Positions 26,201 to 34,110 of a DNA stretch of 64,000 nucleotides are shown here, piece by piece. Location: contig NZ_CP133671.1 of assembly GCF_031326345.1 (NCBI RefSeq), forward strand, positions 2,914,001 to 2,978,000, in the 5' to 3' direction. This stretch comes from Aureispira sp. CCB-E. GTDB lineage: Bacteria > Bacteroidota > Bacteroidia > Chitinophagales > Saprospiraceae. The translations under genes were made by a program, and so were the position numbers. The notes below the pieces were generated by a model that did not search any database, had not been told where the DNA came from, and was given only the letters and a program-made list of their open reading frames with translations. How positions within the stretch are numbered: the stretch's first letter is position 1; every line of letters starts with the position of its first letter.

Positions 26201-26412
26201 TGCGTATCTTGAACATTAGTTGTGGTAACAATAAAGCTATCTTTCTGTAATAATGTATCCCCATTCACTTGATTTAGGCTGTCATTGACAACTAAAAAAT
26301 CATCTCTATCCCAAACGGAAGGTCGTAAGGGGATTAATAAAAGAACAACTACAAAAAGTAGAAGAATTGTAAGTAGAAATGTGTTATAGTGATTGGGTCG
26401 GTATAAGCTCAT
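23296..26412 (-). CDS. Multi-pass membrane protein with leucine-rich repeats
   Basis: A 1038-residue protein. A membrane helix lies near residues 12-30, then a Thr/Ser-rich exposed linker, a second helix near 122-142, another low-complexity acidic linker, and a cluster of about five helices between residues 300 and 480. The C-terminal half is two blocks of bacterial-type LRRs (about 540-665 and 710-1035) with the repeat LxxLxLxxNxLxxIPxxIxxL. About 18-20 repeats are countable; they are separated by a charged linker with KKEVAVVSKEDKNLEKKVRK. LRRs bind proteins or surfaces. The stop codon of the plug gene is only 22 bp upstream, so the two are probably co-transcribed. No family name is offered. 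Confidence 0.75.
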   Translation of the reverse strand: MSLYRPNHYNTFLLTILLLFVVVLLLIPLRPSVWDRDDFLVVNDSLNQVNGDTLLQKDSFIVTTTNVQDTQIRLIHNIDSGTIDTNFVVQTTEIKDTTQITILTTPPTAPTENKAITTDLPSLGSLIVGLLLFLMLTWLFGKWLINRWKKRYWLEYNAPLQPLATLGNSDSSINIDWSSLPLKTTSSTPTAASTTKEVPQDTVTIDPPTIESQSVNNELPITSSDDTPTLELAVSDATNKEVTATPKASKDKNPSWFRLFIIEFFGRLPRILFEIGRGITSIFSFFSTGNQKRKPLDLKWQDGVSVFMILFFLLCKWVIFPYQPTSPAANIIIGLLVWASPALLRLHWGWGVLGIVLIFGEIIGLIVYIVLQALKDLEPSNGDSTIYWIIAAALLGLSFLYWANKKGFFAKIATIKSSSWAGFLFMTIGSLFIFLPYIQHPLGAFQGSIQWGDVIAQLIGLYVLYEIGAAVLSVKTQQQPSDASNSIAPQPIQEHQVDDKQSNDLAKKLSTSLSHEELKKLFNTKNWYKKTALDQLEMISLPNRQLDEQSEFVVLYLPDCINLRQLYLSNNNFKEIPYEISELDQLEVLNLSYNNIHTIFPDIAYLTHLKVLFLANNNISKIPNELGALKQLTQLDLTGNPLTKDAITALQELLPNTTLKFDTIKTDLPPSKKEVAVVSKEDKNLEKKVRKILHKELKTPQQVYALSSLMNQGLSDLPLSVLRNFPNLKSLYLNSNQFTQIPEAIYQLPSLSTISFSYNQLDAIPDRIIELQNIQELDFSGNPIQSYSTNIVQLPHLKKLALGNLGLTTFPAFLLKMQQLESLDLTGNHILRLPENLYKLGNLKELRLNFSGLNIIPNEIFTLKNLRSLDWTGNGLETIPPEIAQLTKLNKLILSFNQNLKSSADILQSLPPDLKEFYISGLQKDSINSIINNIGLLKNLQTLWLSYNELKEVPNSLFDLKEMRRLSLACNQLNTLPEQIGSLSNLEYLYLDDNQLTSLPTSIKKLKKLRYLNLKDNPIDIQQKRSLQHSLPNVKIYF

Positions 26413-26433
26413 TCGTTTCGATTAAGAAGTGAC

Positions 26434-27723
26434 TTATTTGGGTCTAGTATTGAGTTTTTGCACAGCAACCAGTTGATCATATAGACCACCAAAAGGTTTG
26501 TAGTAAACTAAAAATAAATAATCATTTTCAGATTCAAAACTACTGCCTTCAATTTTTTGGATATTTAGTTCGTTCGTAGCATGATCAAAAACACCATAAA
26601 AATAATCGTAAAAACCATTTTTAAAGGTATTGCTTAATTGATAACACAGACAATCGCTATTATAGTTCATTTTGTAAGAAGGTTTTGGGCGAAAATTATT
26701 AAACTCTCCCAATACATAGACCTCGCCCTCATAAGGAGTAAGTGCTTTGAGAGAAAAGTTGATTTGAGCGTATTCTCCTTCTAGTTTTCCTTCTCGGTCG
26801 TCGTTGGACTCAATCAAGAACTTGCCATTCAAATCGTGGGTAAAGACATGCGAGGTGTATTTTCGGTTAGCATCTTCAAATAGCCAGAGTTCAAAACCAT
26901 CGTTGTACTCCTTCAACTGTTCTACTTGTAGTGTTCGATATCTAAAAGAGCGTAAATCTAAGGGACGAAATTCTTTGTAACCTGGAAAAAGCAATTTGCC
27001 ATGCATGTCATAGCCAATTTCTTCATCTTGGATAAAAGTAGGCTCTAAGTCAGTAATGGCGTTATCCCAACGCCCGTTTTGTAAAACAGCCGTCTTGATT
27101 TGAGAACCAGGATTTCCGATTCTAATGCCTGCATGTTCGATGCTAAAAAACAATTCTTGATGAGAACTAGAATAGGGAGGTGTTGCCGAACGGCGCATAT
27201 TAGGAACGACCTTCATCTTTGTATCCACAATCATAAATCGGCGGGTAATAATCAGGTCGCGCTCGTCGTTATCTCGATATACTTTTAATAGGTAGTTGCC
27301 CGATTTTGTCCATTTTACATCTTCGTTAGGAAGCTGAATTTCGTAGTGTGTGTATGGAACCTTTGTGTTGAATGAGTTTTGAGATTCATAAAAACGGTTC
27401 TCTTGATAGCCATCAATATAATCTAGTGCATCTAATTCTTCTGATGGATTCCAATTGGCATCACAATGGATGATTTTATAAGAAAAATCCTTGGTATAAG
27501 CTTCCATATCGTCAAACGATAAGATAAAATGACCAGGGCTTTGAAGGCTTAGTATGGGATAGTCTGTTTCTGAGTCATATTGATAAAATCGGACGCTTTT
27601 GATATATTCTTTATAGATGTAGTCGTAGTTTCTAAATTCTGGATATTCTTTGTCTTGGCTGAATAAATAAGTTTGAACACTGAAAAATAAGCTGAAAATT
27701 AATAAAGAATGTTGTAAGCGCAT
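26434..27723 (-). CDS. Type IX secretion system plug protein (DUF5103 family)
   Basis: About 429 residues from the ATG at 27723, which gives the signal peptide MRLQHSLLIFSLFFSVQTYLFSQ; longer upstream ATGs add an unlikely 64-residue extension. The mature protein has the DUF5103 hallmarks: YDYIYKEYIKSVRFYQ, SPGHFILSFDDMEAYTKDFSYKIIHCDANW, NYLLKVYRDNDERDLIITRRFMIVD, and a C-terminal immunoglobulin-like domain. In Flavobacterium a protein of this family plugs the periplasmic opening of the SprA translocon. Three T9SS cargo proteins lie within this window. It precedes the LRR membrane protein in the same direction by 21 bp. Confidence 0.85.
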   Translation of the reverse strand: MRLQHSLLIFSLFFSVQTYLFSQDKEYPEFRNYDYIYKEYIKSVRFYQYDSETDYPILSLQSPGHFILSFDDMEAYTKDFSYKIIHCDANWNPSEELDALDYIDGYQENRFYESQNSFNTKVPYTHYEIQLPNEDVKWTKSGNYLLKVYRDNDERDLIITRRFMIVDTKMKVVPNMRRSATPPYSSSHQELFFSIEHAGIRIGNPGSQIKTAVLQNGRWDNAITDLEPTFIQDEEIGYDMHGKLLFPGYKEFRPLDLRSFRYRTLQVEQLKEYNDGFELWLFEDANRKYTSHVFTHDLNGKFLIESNDDREGKLEGEYAQINFSLKALTPYEGEVYVLGEFNNFRPKPSYKMNYNSDCLCYQLSNTFKNGFYDYFYGVFDHATNELNIQKIEGSSFESENDYLFLVYYKPFGGLYDQLVAVQKLNTRPK

Positions 27724-28165
27724 AATTAAATTTTTAATAAAATAGAGCTGTATGTGGGATCTTGTAAGTTGTATCTCCCAAGCATATTTGATAGTATAAA
27801 TATGCCGTTTTATGGACAACGATGCCATCCAACTTTTTGACTTTAAGAAAGCGTTAAAGTTATAATTGGAGTGTGTTAAGTGAGTCCCCAAATTGCTAAA
27901 AATATAGGACAACAATAGGAATAATTACAAAAGTACTCTTTTCTATCTATTGAATATTGTATTTTCGTGCCAAAATAAGTGTTTGTTAAAGATAATTTCT
28001 CGATAATTTGCTGTGCGAGACCATAAGTAATTCACTTAATAAAGGTTTTAGATTATTGGGCGAATCATAAATGGAGGGTGTAATCGCTATTCCCTATGAC
28101 AGAAAGTAGAAACTATCCAATACACGGAACACCATTATTTTGCTTTTACACTAAATCAAAGTATT
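27724..28165. other. Divergent intergenic region, nothing specific seen
   Basis: A 442-bp spacer between the T9SS plug gene (minus) and corA (plus). It should hold both promoters, but I found no consensus promoter, repeat copy, hairpin terminator or convincing small ORF. Confidence 0.5.
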
Positions 28166-29119
28166 ATGGTTCGTTATTTTGAAAAACAAAAAAAGGGCAA
28201 GTTAGAAGAGCTAGAAAGCTTGGTTTCGGGCTGCTGGGTAAACATCTCTCCACCATTTAATGCTGTTGAAATTGATCAACTAGCAGAGCAATTAGATGTC
28301 CCTATAGACTTTTTGACCGATCCTTTGGATATTGACGAACGAACTCGCTTTGAAATTGAAGATGATGTGAAATTTATTGTTGTCAACACCCCCGCTTTGA
28401 ATGAAAAAGGAAGGGATGACCTGACATTATACATCACTGTTCCAATTGGTATTATTATCACAACAGAACATATTGTTACGATTTCTTCTTATGAAACAGC
28501 TGTCATGCAGAAGTTTATAGAGAGCAAAGTGCGCAGCTTTAACCCACAAGATTTTTCTCTTTTTGTATTGCAAATTTTGGAACAGAATGTCTATACCTAC
28601 CTTCGATGCCTAAAAGATATTAATGTTCGCCGAAATATTATTGAAAAAGAAGTGTATGAGTCTAGCCAAAACAAAGACTTAAAACGTCTGTTGAGTTTAG
28701 AAAAAAGCTTGGTTTATTTTGTTACGGCTTTGAGTTCCAATGCGCTGTTAAAGCAAAAGCTACAGCGAATGGACTTGTTGAGTATCCAAAAAGATGAAGA
28801 AAAAGCAGATTTGCTAGAGGACATTATGATTGATAATAGCCAAGCTCAAGAAATGGCGCACATCTATACCAATATTTTGAGCAATACGATGGACGCTTTG
28901 GCTTCTATGATTTCTAACAACCTAAATGAAGTCATGCAACGGTTGACACTTATTACCATTATTTTGATGGTTCCTACTTTAGTAGCTAGTTTTTATGGTA
29001 TGAATGTCAATGACTTGCCACTGCAAAAAAGCCCTTATGCGTTCTGGTTTTTGTTGGGAGGTTCAATGCTATTTTCTTTTTCTTTGGTAATCTTTTTTAG
29101 AAGCAAGCGAATGATTTAG
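28166..29119 (+). CDS. corA: CorA-family Mg2+/Co2+ transporter
   Basis: CorA proteins are pentameric channels for Mg2+ and other divalent cations. The 317-residue protein has a large cytoplasmic N-terminal funnel and long helix, then two C-terminal membrane helices (about 262-282 and 293-312). The pore signature GMN follows the first helix in YGMNVNDLPLQ, and the C-terminus is basic (RSKRMI), as is typical. The ATG at 28166 gives MVRYFEKQ. It stands alone as a single gene. Selectivity among Mg, Co and Zn cannot be judged. Confidence 0.9.
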   Translation: MVRYFEKQKKGKLEELESLVSGCWVNISPPFNAVEIDQLAEQLDVPIDFLTDPLDIDERTRFEIEDDVKFIVVNTPALNEKGRDDLTLYITVPIGIIITTEHIVTISSYETAVMQKFIESKVRSFNPQDFSLFVLQILEQNVYTYLRCLKDINVRRNIIEKEVYESSQNKDLKRLLSLEKSLVYFVTALSSNALLKQKLQRMDLLSIQKDEEKADLLEDIMIDNSQAQEMAHIYTNILSNTMDALASMISNNLNEVMQRLTLITIILMVPTLVASFYGMNVNDLPLQKSPYAFWFLLGGSMLFSFSLVIFFRSKRMI

Positions 29120-29351
29120 TAGGTGAAGCCCCTTGTTTCGAGCAATTGAATTTTTGTTATAAGAAAATGTACTAAACTAGAAGCACTTAATGTGCACGCT
29201 ATTTTTTTTTAGCTTACAAAAGCTTTTTTGTAATTGTCTTGGGCGTATAAGTAGTTGCTTTTTAGATAACATAAATCTATGCTGTCTATACAAATGACCA
29301 ATGTCATGTTTCTAAGTATTTCCTATCATTTTATGCCGTGTTTGGATCTCG

Positions 29352-29359
29352 TACCTTTG
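29352..29359 (+). promoter_or_regulatory. Possible -7 box before the PilJ-repeat gene
   Basis: TACCTTTG matches TAnnTTTG about 83 bp before the ATG at 29442. The -33 position at 19 nt spacing reads TTT instead of TTG, so only the -7 element supports this. Nothing else was recognised in the 322-bp gap at 29120-29441. Confidence 0.4.
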
Positions 29360-29441
29360 AGGTAAATAATAGATATTATAATAATAGAAATATTTTTTGT
29401 TTTTATTTATAGAAGAGGACTTTAAAAAACACACATATCAA

Positions 29442-31685
29442 ATGAGACAGATTTTATGGCTAGTTGCTATCCTTTTGAGTTCAAATGTATTGCAAGCACA
29501 AGAGACAGAAACACTCCTAATCGGAGAGATATTAAATAAGGCTGGTTCAGAAAGAATGCTTACCCAACGTATGGCAAAATCTTATATCGCGCTTTATTTA
29601 GGAACAGACGTTCGAACTCATAAAGATGAGCTAGATGGAGCCGTATTGCTCTTTGAAAAAAGATTAAGAGAGTTGAAAGCTATTCGTATTAGTGCTAGAT
29701 ACGCTAAACGAATTGAAAAAGTAAATACTTTATGGAGCAAGTATAAAAACTTGGTTCAAAGCCGCCCTACGAAAGAAAACATACTTTTGTTGTTGGAAGA
29801 AAACAACACTATTTTAGAAGCTTGTGATTTGGTTACGAAAGAAGTAGAGTGGTATGCCAATCGTTTTGCAGACAGAAATGGATTGTACCAAATGAATGCA
29901 AGCATTGTCCATTTGGAAAATAGATCAGGTCAACAAAGAATGTTAACAGAACGAGTATTACTTTACTTTTTGGCAAATCATGCATTGATAGGAAGCAACA
30001 CGAAGTTTGATAAAGAATTAAACCTTGCCTTGGAGCATTATCAAACTAATCTAACTGCACTGATGGGAGCGACAGAGAATACACCCGAAATAGATTATCG
30101 ATTGATTTTATTAAGCAAAGAGTGGGAAGCTCTCTCGACTTCTTGTGGTCAAAAAGAAAAAGACTTTTCGAATATTGAGAAAGTTTTGAAAATGGGAAAA
30201 GGACTCTTGGAAGCAATGGAAGAAATTACCAAGAACTATGAAGTGTTGATTGATTTGAGGGTAGCTTCTTTATTATTAAATAATGCCATTGATTTGGCTG
30301 GTCAACAAAATGTATTGACTCAAAGAATTATCAAGACCTATATTTTAGAAGGGATTTCAAAGAATACGAAATACCAAAAAGAACGTCAAAAAGATATTGA
30401 TCGCTTTGAGCAGAATATAGATGAGTTGAAGTTATTTTCTCCAATGGATGAAATTACTGAGGCGTTGAATATTGTAGATGCTTTATGGACCGATTATAGA
30501 AATGAGGCAATGAATGCAAGTACCAAAGAGGGAGCGCAAAAGCTATTGTACAGCAACAATGAATTGTTAAGAGCTTGTGATAATGTGAGTATGTTGTTGG
30601 AGCTATATGCAAAAATCTACAAGAAAAATGTTCGTTCTTATAACTATGCCATGGCAGATTGGATCAAGCAAATTGATCATCAAGAAATGCTAACAGAACG
30701 GATATTAATGTACAGCTATGCACTTTCTTGGGGCATCAAAAAAGAGGGTATTGCAAAAGAATTGGAGAAAACGGGTTATGAGTACCTTGAAAACTTTAAT
30801 AAATTAAGTTTGTCTATTCCAATTCCTAACATTCAAAAACGAGGAGAAAATTTGGTTGAAAAATGGAAAGTGATTAAAAATTACTTGCAAGATACAGATA
30901 GTTATAGAGAAGAATTGAGCGATTGGTCGGGAGATTTGGCAACTGAACTAGGTGATTTAACAGAGCTGTATAGAGAAAAAATTAACGGCATGGTAGAAGA
31001 AGAAGCAATAGAAAAAGCCAATCAACAATGTATGTTGTCTCAAAAGATGGCTGCTAACTATTTGGCAGTAGCAATGGATTTGAATGGTCAACACCAAGCG
31101 CAACAATTAGAGAAAGACAAACTTGTTTTTCAAAAGCAATTGGAAGAACTCAAATCATTTGCTCAAACGGCTTCTTTAAAAAATGCACTGGCTTCTGTAA
31201 GCACTCAATGGGAACGTTGCCAAACGGTCTTTAGATCTGAATTGGTTAAAGAGGATGTTGCTTCTTTGTTGGAGGTAAGCCAAGAAATGTTAGTAGCTTG
31301 TGAGTCGGTTGTCAAGGAAATTAATGAAACAGCCAACAGACAGCAAGTAACAACGATTAATGCTGCCGCACATCTAAGAACTCGAACTGAACAGGTGTTG
31401 TTGTATTGCTTGGCAGGGCGTTGGAGTCAAAAAAGCTATGAAAATGAATTGAATGAGATTTTCTCTGAATATGAAAAATCATTAAAACTTTTTCACAATT
31501 ATATGGACGATGCGCCTGCATTGACCAATCAATTAACGTCGATAGAGCGCTACTTCAAACGTTTTAAAGAATATGGTTTGAAAGCCAATGACGTTGATTT
31601 ATATGCTTTGTTAAGTGTGCATAACGTCTTGTTACTAGAAACTGAGAAACTAACTAAATCTTCTAGTGAAGTAACACTGTTTTAA
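29442..31685 (+). CDS. Periplasmic protein of PilJ-type sensor-domain repeats
   Basis: 748 codons including the stop, from ATG 29442, which gives the signal peptide MRQILWLVAILLSSNVLQAQ; the longer upstream start lacks support. The protein is nearly all helical. It holds six recurring PilJ-type segments, each with a helix like AGSERMLTQRMAKSYIAL: LENRSGQQRMLTERVLLYFL, DLAGQQNVLTQRIIKTYI, DHQEMLTERILMY, ANQQCMLSQKMAANYL and HLRTRTEQVLLYCL. PilJ N-terminal domains are periplasmic ligand-sensing bundles of type IV pilus chemoreceptors and some nitrate sensors. Here there is no membrane anchor, HAMP or signalling domain, so it is a stand-alone binding or scaffold protein. A good terminator follows. 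Confidence 0.78.
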   Translation: MRQILWLVAILLSSNVLQAQETETLLIGEILNKAGSERMLTQRMAKSYIALYLGTDVRTHKDELDGAVLLFEKRLRELKAIRISARYAKRIEKVNTLWSKYKNLVQSRPTKENILLLLEENNTILEACDLVTKEVEWYANRFADRNGLYQMNASIVHLENRSGQQRMLTERVLLYFLANHALIGSNTKFDKELNLALEHYQTNLTALMGATENTPEIDYRLILLSKEWEALSTSCGQKEKDFSNIEKVLKMGKGLLEAMEEITKNYEVLIDLRVASLLLNNAIDLAGQQNVLTQRIIKTYILEGISKNTKYQKERQKDIDRFEQNIDELKLFSPMDEITEALNIVDALWTDYRNEAMNASTKEGAQKLLYSNNELLRACDNVSMLLELYAKIYKKNVRSYNYAMADWIKQIDHQEMLTERILMYSYALSWGIKKEGIAKELEKTGYEYLENFNKLSLSIPIPNIQKRGENLVEKWKVIKNYLQDTDSYREELSDWSGDLATELGDLTELYREKINGMVEEEAIEKANQQCMLSQKMAANYLAVAMDLNGQHQAQQLEKDKLVFQKQLEELKSFAQTASLKNALASVSTQWERCQTVFRSELVKEDVASLLEVSQEMLVACESVVKEINETANRQQVTTINAAAHLRTRTEQVLLYCLAGRWSQKSYENELNEIFSEYEKSLKLFHNYMDDAPALTNQLTSIERYFKRFKEYGLKANDVDLYALLSVHNVLLLETEKLTKSSSEVTLF

Positions 31686-31726
31686 CTTACTTAAATATGT
31701 AAATGATTGGTATTTTTTATAGAGGG

Positions 31727-31757
31727 CCCAACTGAGCAACTTGCTTGGTTGGGTTTC
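31727..31757 (+). terminator. Rho-independent terminator of the PilJ-repeat gene
   Basis: A stem of about 12 bp (CCCAACTGAGCA with TGCTTGGTTGGG, two G-T pairs) with a 3-nt loop, then TTTCTTA. It begins 41 bp after the stop codon. Confidence 0.75.
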
Positions 31758-31781
31758 TTATTGTATTGGTGTATTAAGTAA

Positions 31782-31979
31782 TACTCCGTTGATTAGCTCC
31801 CTGCGGTCGTGAGATCGCTATCGCTTAGTTGTTTAGTTTTCCTACAAAAAACATAAAAAAGCATCTTGCATTAGTTTGATTATCAGTCTTTTAGTATAAA
31901 GGTTGGCGAAAGTGCATCTTGCTGATAATCAACTGCGAAGCACTCATGCAATAAATTAATACGATTTTTCAACGGAGTA
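31782..31979. repeat. Palindromic element family 1, best full copy
   Basis: A 198-bp copy with perfect 11-bp inverted ends, TACTCCGTTGA (31782-31792) and TCAACGGAGTA (31969-31979). Inside, in order: AGCTCCCTGCGGTCGTGAGA, a run of TTTAGTTTTCC and CATAAAAAAGCATCTTGCAT, GATTATCAG, an AGTATAAAGGTTGGCG core, CTGATAATC (inner inverted repeat), and TGCGAAGCACTCATGC. No ORF. It is followed 3 bp later by a family 2 element, so two elements are nested or abutting here. Confidence 0.85.
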
Positions 31980-31982
31980 ATG

Positions 31983-32166
31983 TTAAGTAATCGTTCAAAA
32001 AAATAACAAGTACCACGCAGTAGCAGCATAGCTAAAACAGCCTTCTTTTTGCGCTACTCTTCATTAGAAAAACTTGTCTTAGCTCGCTAAGCCTTCCTTT
32101 TTCTTCTTGGATTAGCAAAAAAATAATCCCATTTTTTGTTCTTATTTTTTCTGACCACTTACTTAA
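31983..32166. repeat. Dispersed intergenic element, family 2, copy 2
   Basis: A 184-bp relative of 1368-1530, starting TTAAGTAATCGTTCA and ending TTTTTTCTGACCACTTACTTAA. The ends form an imperfect inverted repeat. The inner blocks TTCTTTTTGCGCTACTCTTCAT and TTAGCTCGCTAAGC match copy 1 with a few changes. The remainder of the gap to the sigma-factor gene (32167-32322) shows nothing recognisable. Confidence 0.65.
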
Positions 32167-32322
32167 GTTGGCTACAAGAACATTGTATGGCATCGTGTTC
32201 ATGTTATTATAGGAGTATTTTGCACCATCTTTCTACTTGTCTAGAAAAAAAATCATATTTTTTATAAAATTTTTTAGGCGCTAGGCAACCTTTTTAGTCA
32301 TTCTATACTAAGCACTGATAGA

Positions 32323-32877
32323 ATGATAATTATCACAGATATGAATTTGGAAGACCAACTACTTATTAAGAGAAGTTTGAAAGGTGACGAAAAAGCAATA
32401 GAAATGCTTTACACTCGTCACAAGCAATACTGGTTTGGTATCTGTCTGCGGTATGCAAGCAATCGGTTTGAGGCACACGATGTTTTTCAGGAAGCTGTTA
32501 GTAGTGTTTTTGAAAAGTTAAATCAATTTAAGCCCCAAAAAGGTAGTTTTAAAGCTTGGTCCAATCGAATTTTTGTCAATGCGGCATTTCTATATTTAAA
32601 AAAACACCAATGGCAACAGTCTTTTAAAGATTTAGATTTGGTCGAAGATGAAATGGACATGTCAGAAAGTACGCTAGGAAAAATCACCGCAAAAGAATTG
32701 ACCCAATTGATTCAACAATTACCCTTTGGATATCGAGTTGTCTTTAATATGCGCGAAATTGAAGGTTACTCACATTACGAAATTGCTCAAATTCTTGGAA
32801 TTTCAATTGGTACTTCCAAATCACAACTCTTTAAAGCTAAAAAAGCTTTGAGGGCAAAAATTAAAATTTTGTTTTAA
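32323..32877 (+). CDS. ECF-type RNA polymerase sigma factor
   Basis: A 184-residue sigma-70 family factor with only regions 2 and 4. Region 2 is near residues 18-85 (MLYTRHKQYWFGICLRYASNRFEAHDVFQEAVSSVFEKLNQFKP). Region 4 is near 120-175 (QQLPFGYRVVFNMREIEGYSHYEIAQILGISIGTSKSQLFKAKKALR), with the helix-turn-helix visible. A second in-frame ATG at 32341 (MNLEDQLLI) is the more typical N-terminus for this group and may be the true start. It leads a cluster of an outer-membrane-like protein and a membrane-anchored barrel protein, a layout common for Bacteroidota ECF regulators of the cell envelope. Confidence 0.92.
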   Translation: MIIITDMNLEDQLLIKRSLKGDEKAIEMLYTRHKQYWFGICLRYASNRFEAHDVFQEAVSSVFEKLNQFKPQKGSFKAWSNRIFVNAAFLYLKKHQWQQSFKDLDLVEDEMDMSESTLGKITAKELTQLIQQLPFGYRVVFNMREIEGYSHYEIAQILGISIGTSKSQLFKAKKALRAKIKILF

Positions 32878-32932
32878 CACACACTTCTTTATCAGGATAA
32901 AAAAACTGATACAAGAATCAAAAAACGTAATT

Positions 32933-33697
32933 ATGGTTGCTAGAAATTCAAGAGTATTGTTGTTTATTGGTTTATTATGCATGGCTTATAGTATGACTCA
33001 AGCTCAAACTCTAATTAGAGAAAGCAATAGAACCAATGAGATTGAAAAGAGTTGGAAAATGGAATGGGGAATTCTTACAGGAGTAGGAGTATCTAATGTT
33101 TTAAAACCAGAAAGTAATCCAACCCTTAAAATGCCAGAAGGAAAGGGAACGTATCGAGTAATGTATGCAGCAAGACCAGAAGCACAGATCGGTGTTTTTG
33201 GAGAAATAGGTAAGACAAAGAGTATTTTTTCTTTTCAAATACATTTTGCTTATACCATGCGTGCTATTCCTGAGCCTGTATTTTATAGTTACAACGATGA
33301 CATCAAGGATGTATACAAGTCTACTTATTTGAATGGAGGAACTGTTAGCGCCTTATTTTGTTTCAAACCAGTTGATAAGTTTAAAGTTGGAGTGGGTATA
33401 GAGGCGACAAATTTTTTGGTAACAGAAGGAGTAAAGAACTCGGATATAGGAGAATATACAGAATGGTATAGTAGTTCTGCTGGTTTTAAATTGATGTTGT
33501 CATACAAAGTAAGCCCTAGAGTAGATATCAATGTCTACGGGCGTGCAGGACATATTTTTGATTTTGATAAGAAAAACTTGATGCCAGATGATATTTCAGC
33601 AGGAATGACAGTTGGATATAGATTGTGTGGAAAAGAGGTTCGATACAAAGCAAAAATAGAGGAGGAGAAAAAAGTATATAGATTGGATTATCAATAG
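32933..33697 (+). CDS. Predicted outer-membrane beta-barrel protein
   Basis: A 254-residue protein with an N-terminal signal segment (MVARNSRVLLFIGLLCMAYSMTQAQ). It then has alternating-hydrophobicity strands (EWGILTGVGVSNV, AQIGVFGEIGKTKSIFSFQIHFAYTM, GGTVSALFCFKPVDKFKVGVGIE, AGFKLMLSYKVSPRVDINVYGRAG), typical of an 8-10 strand barrel. It starts 55 bp after the sigma-factor stop on the same strand. The TAG stop codon at 33695-33697 is made of the first three bases of a palindromic repeat, so the natural C-terminus may have been altered by the insertion; the charged tail after GYRLCGKEVRYKAK is compatible with that. Confidence 0.62.
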   Translation: MVARNSRVLLFIGLLCMAYSMTQAQTLIRESNRTNEIEKSWKMEWGILTGVGVSNVLKPESNPTLKMPEGKGTYRVMYAARPEAQIGVFGEIGKTKSIFSFQIHFAYTMRAIPEPVFYSYNDDIKDVYKSTYLNGGTVSALFCFKPVDKFKVGVGIEATNFLVTEGVKNSDIGEYTEWYSSSAGFKLMLSYKVSPRVDINVYGRAGHIFDFDKKNLMPDDISAGMTVGYRLCGKEVRYKAKIEEEKKVYRLDYQ

Positions 33698-33917
33698 TTA
33701 GCTACGCTGCTACTTCGTGGTCGTTGAGAAACTTTATTAGTTTACTTCGTGAGTGCTGCGCAGTTGATAATCAATAAGTTGTGTGTTTGTTGTGTTCTGT
33801 GTTAAGGTTTTGGTTATCAAGCTGATATAAATGTTGTTTTTTATTTTTTTTGTAAAAAAGTAAACAACTAAGCGATAGCGATCTCACGACCGCAGGGAGC
33901 TAATCAACGAACTACTA
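33695..33917. repeat. Palindromic element family 1, inverted copy
   Basis: About 223 bp in the opposite orientation to 31782-31979. At its right end, GATAGCGATCTCACGACCGC and GGGAGCTAATCAACGA are the reverse complement of the C/G-rich segment and left end of that copy. The left end is TAGTTAGCTACGCTGCTACT followed by TCGTGGTCGTTGA. The inner inverted pair GTTGATAATCA/TTGGTTATCAA is present. It starts on the stop codon of the preceding gene. Confidence 0.75.
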
Positions 33918-34110
33918 ATTATAATAAGTAGCACAATAAATTAGAAGGTTTGCAATGGGCTACTAGTTGGCTGTTTTCAAATCTTCTAATTTCCTTTAGA
34001 AGCTATTTAAAAAAGTTTATAGAGGTACGTTTATGAGACTGTTAATAAATGGCAAGAATTCTTTGGTGGATGTGTTGTAGCTTTACCCTAGTATTAATAT
34101 TGAGAATAAG

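Noticed and set aside
26434-27915. Long N-terminal extension of the plug protein from the upstream ATG
   Set aside because: The internal ATG at 27723 opens directly into a clear signal peptide; the 64 residues before it look like untranslated sequence.
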